Source of the DNA: CAZXCQ01 sp964639275
GTDB lineage: Bacteria > Desulfobacterota > DSM-4660 > Desulfatiglandales > Desulfatiglandaceae
Assembly (NCBI GenBank): GCA_964639275.1
Contig: CAZXCQ010000233.1
Coordinates: forward strand, 1-9,921
Reading direction: 5' to 3'
DNA: 9,921 nucleotides
Positions 7,011 to 9,921 of this stretch are shown piece by piece. The number at the start of each line of letters is the position of its first letter. Position 1 is the stretch's first letter. Position numbers and translations under genes: made by a program. The notes under the pieces are model-generated. The model saw only the letters and a list, made by a program, of their open reading frames with translations, was not told the DNA's origin and made no database searches.

Positions 7011-7023
7011 TATCAAATGGTTA
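7011..7023 (+). promoter_or_regulatory. IHF binding site
   Basis: TATCAAATGGTTA matches the IHF core consensus WATCAANNNNTTR at every defined position, and an A/T tract (7000-7008) flanks it as IHF sites often show. It sits at about -67 to -79 from the predicted sigma54 start, between the promoter and the enhancer-like palindromes, where a DNA bend is expected. Confidence 0.65.
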
Positions 7024-7072
7024 TCCACATTAGGGGGAGTGGGGTTCATGTTGGATTCGAAGGTCCAGAAAT

Positions 7073-7084
7073 GGTTGTAAAACC
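7073..7084. promoter_or_regulatory. Putative activator enhancer site 1 (GGTT-N4-AACC)
   Basis: GGTTGTAAAACC is an inverted repeat with 4-bp arms, centred about 135 bp upstream of the predicted sigma54 start. It is followed by CCACAT-like sequence, shared with site 3 (AACCCACAT). Confidence 0.6.
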
Positions 7085-7141
7085 CACATTCTTATGCAAC
7101 ATTTTGAAATTACATTTAAAATGAGAACATCCCTCCGTGGT

Positions 7142-7153
7142 GGTTTTTCAACC
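7142..7153. promoter_or_regulatory. Putative activator enhancer site 2 (GGTT-N4-AACC)
   Basis: GGTTTTTCAACC has the same arms and spacing as site 1. It is centred about 204 bp upstream of the predicted start and 19 bp from site 3, so two dimers could sit close together. Confidence 0.6.
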
Positions 7154-7160
7154 TTAGGGG

Positions 7161-7172
7161 GGTTAAGCAACC
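7161..7172. promoter_or_regulatory. Putative activator enhancer site 3 (GGTT-N4-AACC)
   Basis: GGTTAAGCAACC extends to a 5-bp-arm palindrome (GGGTT/AACCC, 7160-7173). It lies about 223 bp upstream of the predicted start and 27 bp beyond the activator stop codon. No other GGTT-N4-AACC was noticed in the window. Confidence 0.6.
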
Positions 7173-7199
7173 CACATGAAGAACGCCAGACGGACTGAA

Positions 7200-9413
7200 T
7201 TACCTGCGGATACCCAGGTGACGGATGTGGTGTTTCAGGGATTCGCGCGTAATCCCCAACAGGAGGGCTGCATCCTTGATCCTGCCGCCGCATTGCCCGA
7301 GGGCGGCGTTGATCATGGAGCGTTTGGTCTTTTCCAGGGTCTCGGGAAGGGAGAGACCGAAGGAGAGAGCGGCGGGAGCTTCAATGGTGGAAGGTGGGGT
7401 CCCCTGGTCTCTCTTACCGGGCGAATCCGCACCTTTCAGGCCCAGATGGCTGGCAGTGATCTTTTTCCCGCTATTGAGGATCAGGGCACGTTCCAGGACG
7501 TTTTTCAGCTCCCGCACGTTTCCGGGCCACTGATAGCGCCGCATGGCCGCCATTGCGTCATTGTGGAAAAGCGGGATCTCTGAAATACCTGTTTTTTTGC
7601 TCAGATCATGGAGCAGGGAATCCACAAGCGTGGGAATATCTTCAATCCTGTTTCGCAGGGGAGGAACCTTGATCGCCAATACGTTCAGGCGGTAGAAAAG
7701 GTCGGACCTGAATCTCCCCTGTTCAACTTCGGCCTCAAGGTCACGGTTGCTGGCCACCACCACCCGGACATCGGGTGATGTGCTCTTTTCACCGCCCACC
7801 CGGGTGAAGGAACCCGTATCCAGAAAGGTGAGGAGCATGGACTGGAGCCTCGGGGGCATCTCTCCCATCTCGTTGAGGAGCAGGGTTCCCCCTTCTGCCA
7901 GTTCCACCAGGCCCCGCTTACGGCCCCTTGCGCCTGTAAAGGCCCCGTCCTCATGGCCGAAGAGTTCCGATTCCACCAGCTCAGGGGGGAGGGCCGCGCA
8001 GTTGATGGCAAAAAACGGCCCCGCCGCTCTCCCTGAATGATCGTGCAGGTAACGGGCCAGCCAGTCCTTTCCCGTTCCGCTCTCGCCTGTAAAAAGCACG
8101 ATGCTCTCGCTTTTTGCGGCCAGTTCGACCTGTTTGATGGTCTTGCGAAAGACGGGGGAGAGGTATTCACAGGCCTCATCCATCCGCCTGAATTCCCTTG
8201 CAGTGCGGCCGGTCACATCACGGGCAATACCACACAGCCCGCTGATATTCCCTGAAGCATCTCGTATGGGAAACCGAATGAAATTGAAGGTAAGCGGCCA
8301 GTCCAACCATACCAGCGAGTGTTCCGATTCAACGGTCCGGCCTTCCAGGACGCGGCGCTCGAGATCATAAGTCCTGAGTGCATATTTCCTTCCAAACAGC
8401 TCCTGATCCGTCTTCCCGATAATCTCTGACAAGGGATGGCCTAAGAGTTTTACCATGGCCGGGTTGACGTGGGTGTACAGCAAATCGCTGCTCTTTATAA
8501 ACATGCAGTCTTCGGCCGCCTCAAAGACAGCCCTGAACCGCTCTTCGCTCCGGCTCAGGGCCTCTTCCTTTTCTCTGCGCTCACCGACCTCCCGCTTAAG
8601 CTCCCGGGCCGCCTTCATCAGATCCGAGGTGCGATCTCTGACCCGTTGCTCCAGCTCATCATTGGCTTTTCGCAGGGCGGCCTGGGCCTTCTTCCTCTCG
8701 TTGATCTCCGATTCAAGAGCCTGGTTGGCCGCGCGTGTACGGTCTCCCTCCCGCTGGAGGGCATCCACAAGGTCCTGGTTCCGGAACCTCATGCGGAGTG
8801 ATTCCGTGTTGGTGGCATGCATCCGGTTCCCGATCACGATAAAGCATAACATGAGAATAATCACGCCGGCCCCGGTGATCAGGTGAAGCTCTCCCCCCTG
8901 AACCACGAATCCGCCCGCAAGCGGGATCATGACGATGAGGATGAACGGCAGGTAGACATTTTTAATCGGAGAATAAGCGGTAACGGCCCCCATACAGATG
9001 CCGCCGATGAGAAAGGCTGCAAGAAACTGATGAGAGAGAGGGGACAGAGGAGAAAAAAAGGCCCCGGCAGCGGCCCAGAGGATGGCGGAAAGACCACTCA
9101 TCAGGATGAATCGTCTCTTCCACACCGACCCTCTCTCTCCCTGCGGCGTTTTCTTGTAGGCGGCCACCAGCCCCTGGCGGGCCACATACGCGGAAATAGA
9201 GGCTGCGCACCACGCTGCCAGCAAGGTGTGATTCGCCTTTCCCCAGAGTGCGATGGTCACCACCACGGCCGTAATCGCGGCCCCGTAAACCCCCGCGGGG
9301 GCCTGGCGGTAAAGTTGATCGAGCTGGGCCTCTTCCAGCCGCGCCGATTCGACCCCTGCTGTCCCTCCACCGTGCCCCAGGGTTTCGGAGCTGATCCTCT
9401 CCACGGGTTTCAT
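7200..9413 (-). CDS. Membrane-anchored PAS-domain sigma54-dependent transcriptional activator, Fis family
   Basis: This 737-residue protein activates sigma54 promoters by ATP-driven remodelling of RNA polymerase. The N-terminal region (about 40-197) has some six hydrophobic helices, like the uncharacterised membrane domains ahead of histidine kinases and GGDEF proteins. A coiled coil follows (about 205-290), then a PAS domain (about 290-403) ending in GIARDVTGR. The AAA+ domain has Walker A GESGTGKD (443-450), GAFTGA (490-495), sensor I near VVVASNRD (551-558), an arginine-finger region RFRSDLFYRL (567-576) and sensor II WPGNVREL (629-636). The C-terminus is a Fis-type helix-turn-helix (about 709-735). 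The Walker B motif reads LLLNE (511-515), with Asn for the usual Asp. There is no response-regulator receiver domain, so the signal is probably sensed directly. The ribosome site is weak, so the exact start is less certain. The putative target promoter lies downstream, between this gene and the next. Confidence 0.92.
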   Translation of the reverse strand: MKPVERISSETLGHGGGTAGVESARLEEAQLDQLYRQAPAGVYGAAITAVVVTIALWGKANHTLLAAWCAASISAYVARQGLVAAYKKTPQGERGSVWKRRFILMSGLSAILWAAAGAFFSPLSPLSHQFLAAFLIGGICMGAVTAYSPIKNVYLPFILIVMIPLAGGFVVQGGELHLITGAGVIILMLCFIVIGNRMHATNTESLRMRFRNQDLVDALQREGDRTRAANQALESEINERKKAQAALRKANDELEQRVRDRTSDLMKAARELKREVGERREKEEALSRSEERFRAVFEAAEDCMFIKSSDLLYTHVNPAMVKLLGHPLSEIIGKTDQELFGRKYALRTYDLERRVLEGRTVESEHSLVWLDWPLTFNFIRFPIRDASGNISGLCGIARDVTGRTAREFRRMDEACEYLSPVFRKTIKQVELAAKSESIVLFTGESGTGKDWLARYLHDHSGRAAGPFFAINCAALPPELVESELFGHEDGAFTGARGRKRGLVELAEGGTLLLNEMGEMPPRLQSMLLTFLDTGSFTRVGGEKSTSPDVRVVVASNRDLEAEVEQGRFRSDLFYRLNVLAIKVPPLRNRIEDIPTLVDSLLHDLSKKTGISEIPLFHNDAMAAMRRYQWPGNVRELKNVLERALILNSGKKITASHLGLKGADSPGKRDQGTPPSTIEAPAALSFGLSLPETLEKTKRSMINAALGQCGGRIKDAALLLGITRESLKHHIRHLGIRR

Positions 9414-9552
9414 GTCTGCGGATCCCTGTCTTTCCCATCCCGTTGGTCTATGAATCGATCATCGGGGTTAAAGATCATGAAGGTTCCTTGCGTCAGGTGA
9501 TTAAACGGCGCAATGGCCGTGAGAAGCCCGTGTTCCTGATCTCAAATGATTT
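9414..9552. other. Upstream region of the activator gene
   Basis: This 139-bp stretch separates the activator start codon from the miniature element. No convincing -35/-10 pair and no good Shine-Dalgarno sequence were recognised. TTTAAT on the minus strand near 9500 is a weak -10 candidate without a good -35. Confidence 0.4.
9544..9552 (+). repeat. Target-site duplication, left copy (AAATGATTT)
   Basis: This 9-bp direct repeat directly borders the left terminal inverted repeat and is identical to positions 9768-9776. Confidence 0.8.
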
Positions 9553-9767
9553 GGGTGCGGCTCTTTTACAGTACAGCCTAACATATTGATATCAGATAAC
9601 TTTGTATTTTACGGCTGCCGGGCTGTTGCCGAAAAAATCACGATAAGTGGCCGTTTTTCCAATCAGCAGTAAAATATGTCTCTGATATGTTTAGATTTTT
9701 GGGTGGTCCTAAAACTGTAACTTGTTAATATTTCACAAAAAGATGTTGTCCTAAAAGAGCCGCACCC
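9553..9767. mobile_element. 215-bp MITE-like element with 16-bp terminal inverted repeats
   Basis: GGGTGCGGCTCTTTTA at 9553-9568 and its exact complement at 9752-9767 form the ends. An identical 9-bp direct repeat AAATGATTT borders both sides, the signature of transposition. The interior has no gene, so it must have been moved by a transposase supplied in trans. A degenerate copy of the end (GGGTGGTCCTAAAA, 9701-9714) lies inside, and GTCCTAAAA is repeated at 9706-9714 and 9748-9756. A 9-bp duplication occurs in several IS families; none can be assigned from sequence alone. The perfect ends and duplication suggest a fairly recent insertion. Confidence 0.82.
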
Positions 9768-9776
9768 AAATGATTT
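9768..9776 (+). repeat. Target-site duplication, right copy (AAATGATTT)
   Basis: Identical to 9544-9552, directly after the right terminal inverted repeat. Confidence 0.8.
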
Positions 9777-9921
9777 CGATTCGCCCGGAAATGTATACAT
9801 TTTACCTTATCACTCAACACCCTGTCAAAAAACAAGAGAATTTTTTCGCAGATCCGGGGGATGAAAGGGGTCGGGTAGAAATACGGCGCGCGCATGTGTA
9901 GGTCAGCAACTTCCATGGTAT

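Noticed and set aside
8883..9500. A 205-codon plus-strand open frame opposite the activator gene
   Set aside because: It is an antisense shadow of the well-supported activator, with a low-complexity charged translation.
9725..9916. A 63-codon minus-strand open frame near the window end
   Set aside because: It runs into the terminal inverted repeat of the miniature element and has no clear ribosome site or recognisable protein.

Overview
The window looks like a chromosomal segment of a Gram-negative, probably deltaproteobacterial (Desulfobacterota-type) organism. This is inferred from a signal-peptide beta-barrel protein ending in Phe, a Fis-type sigma54 activator with a textbook -24/-12 target promoter, strong AGGAGG ribosome sites, and intergenic space rich in small palindromic and short-period repeats. 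All five convincing genes lie on the minus strand. No tRNA, rRNA, CRISPR array or transposase gene was seen.

Layout, left to right. Positions 1-856 hold no convincing gene, only a period-7 repeat, small hairpins and a two-copy direct repeat. Positions 857-1505 carry a type II toxin-antitoxin pair, toxin first in transcription order, with a near-perfect operator-like palindrome just upstream of the toxin start. Positions 1506-1986 are intergenic, with a T-rich hexamer repeat and an imperfect inverted repeat. Positions 1987-2808 encode a 273-residue outer-membrane beta-barrel protein. Just upstream of it, at 2824-2965, is a Correia-like miniature element with TATAGTG ends. Positions 3054-6797 encode a 1247-residue exported protein: an FG-GAP/VCBS-type propeller region, a Ser/Thr-rich beta region of unknown fold, and CARDB-like C-terminal domains. 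Positions 6798-7199 form a regulatory region. Positions 7200-9413 encode a membrane-anchored PAS sigma54 activator. A 215-bp MITE-like element (9553-9767) with 16-bp terminal inverted repeats and a 9-bp target duplication lies upstream of the activator.

The most coherent system is the activator plus its neighbour. Between the activator gene and the large secreted-protein gene, in the correct order and orientation, are three GGTT-N4-AACC palindromes (likely enhancer sites), a perfect match to the IHF consensus, and a strong sigma54 promoter about 147 nt ahead of the secreted protein's start codon. The simplest model is that the inner-membrane activator senses a signal, binds the palindromes, loops the DNA through IHF and switches on the large exported protein. 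The outer-membrane barrel gene downstream may be co-transcribed, but the miniature element inserted in the gap could have changed that coupling.
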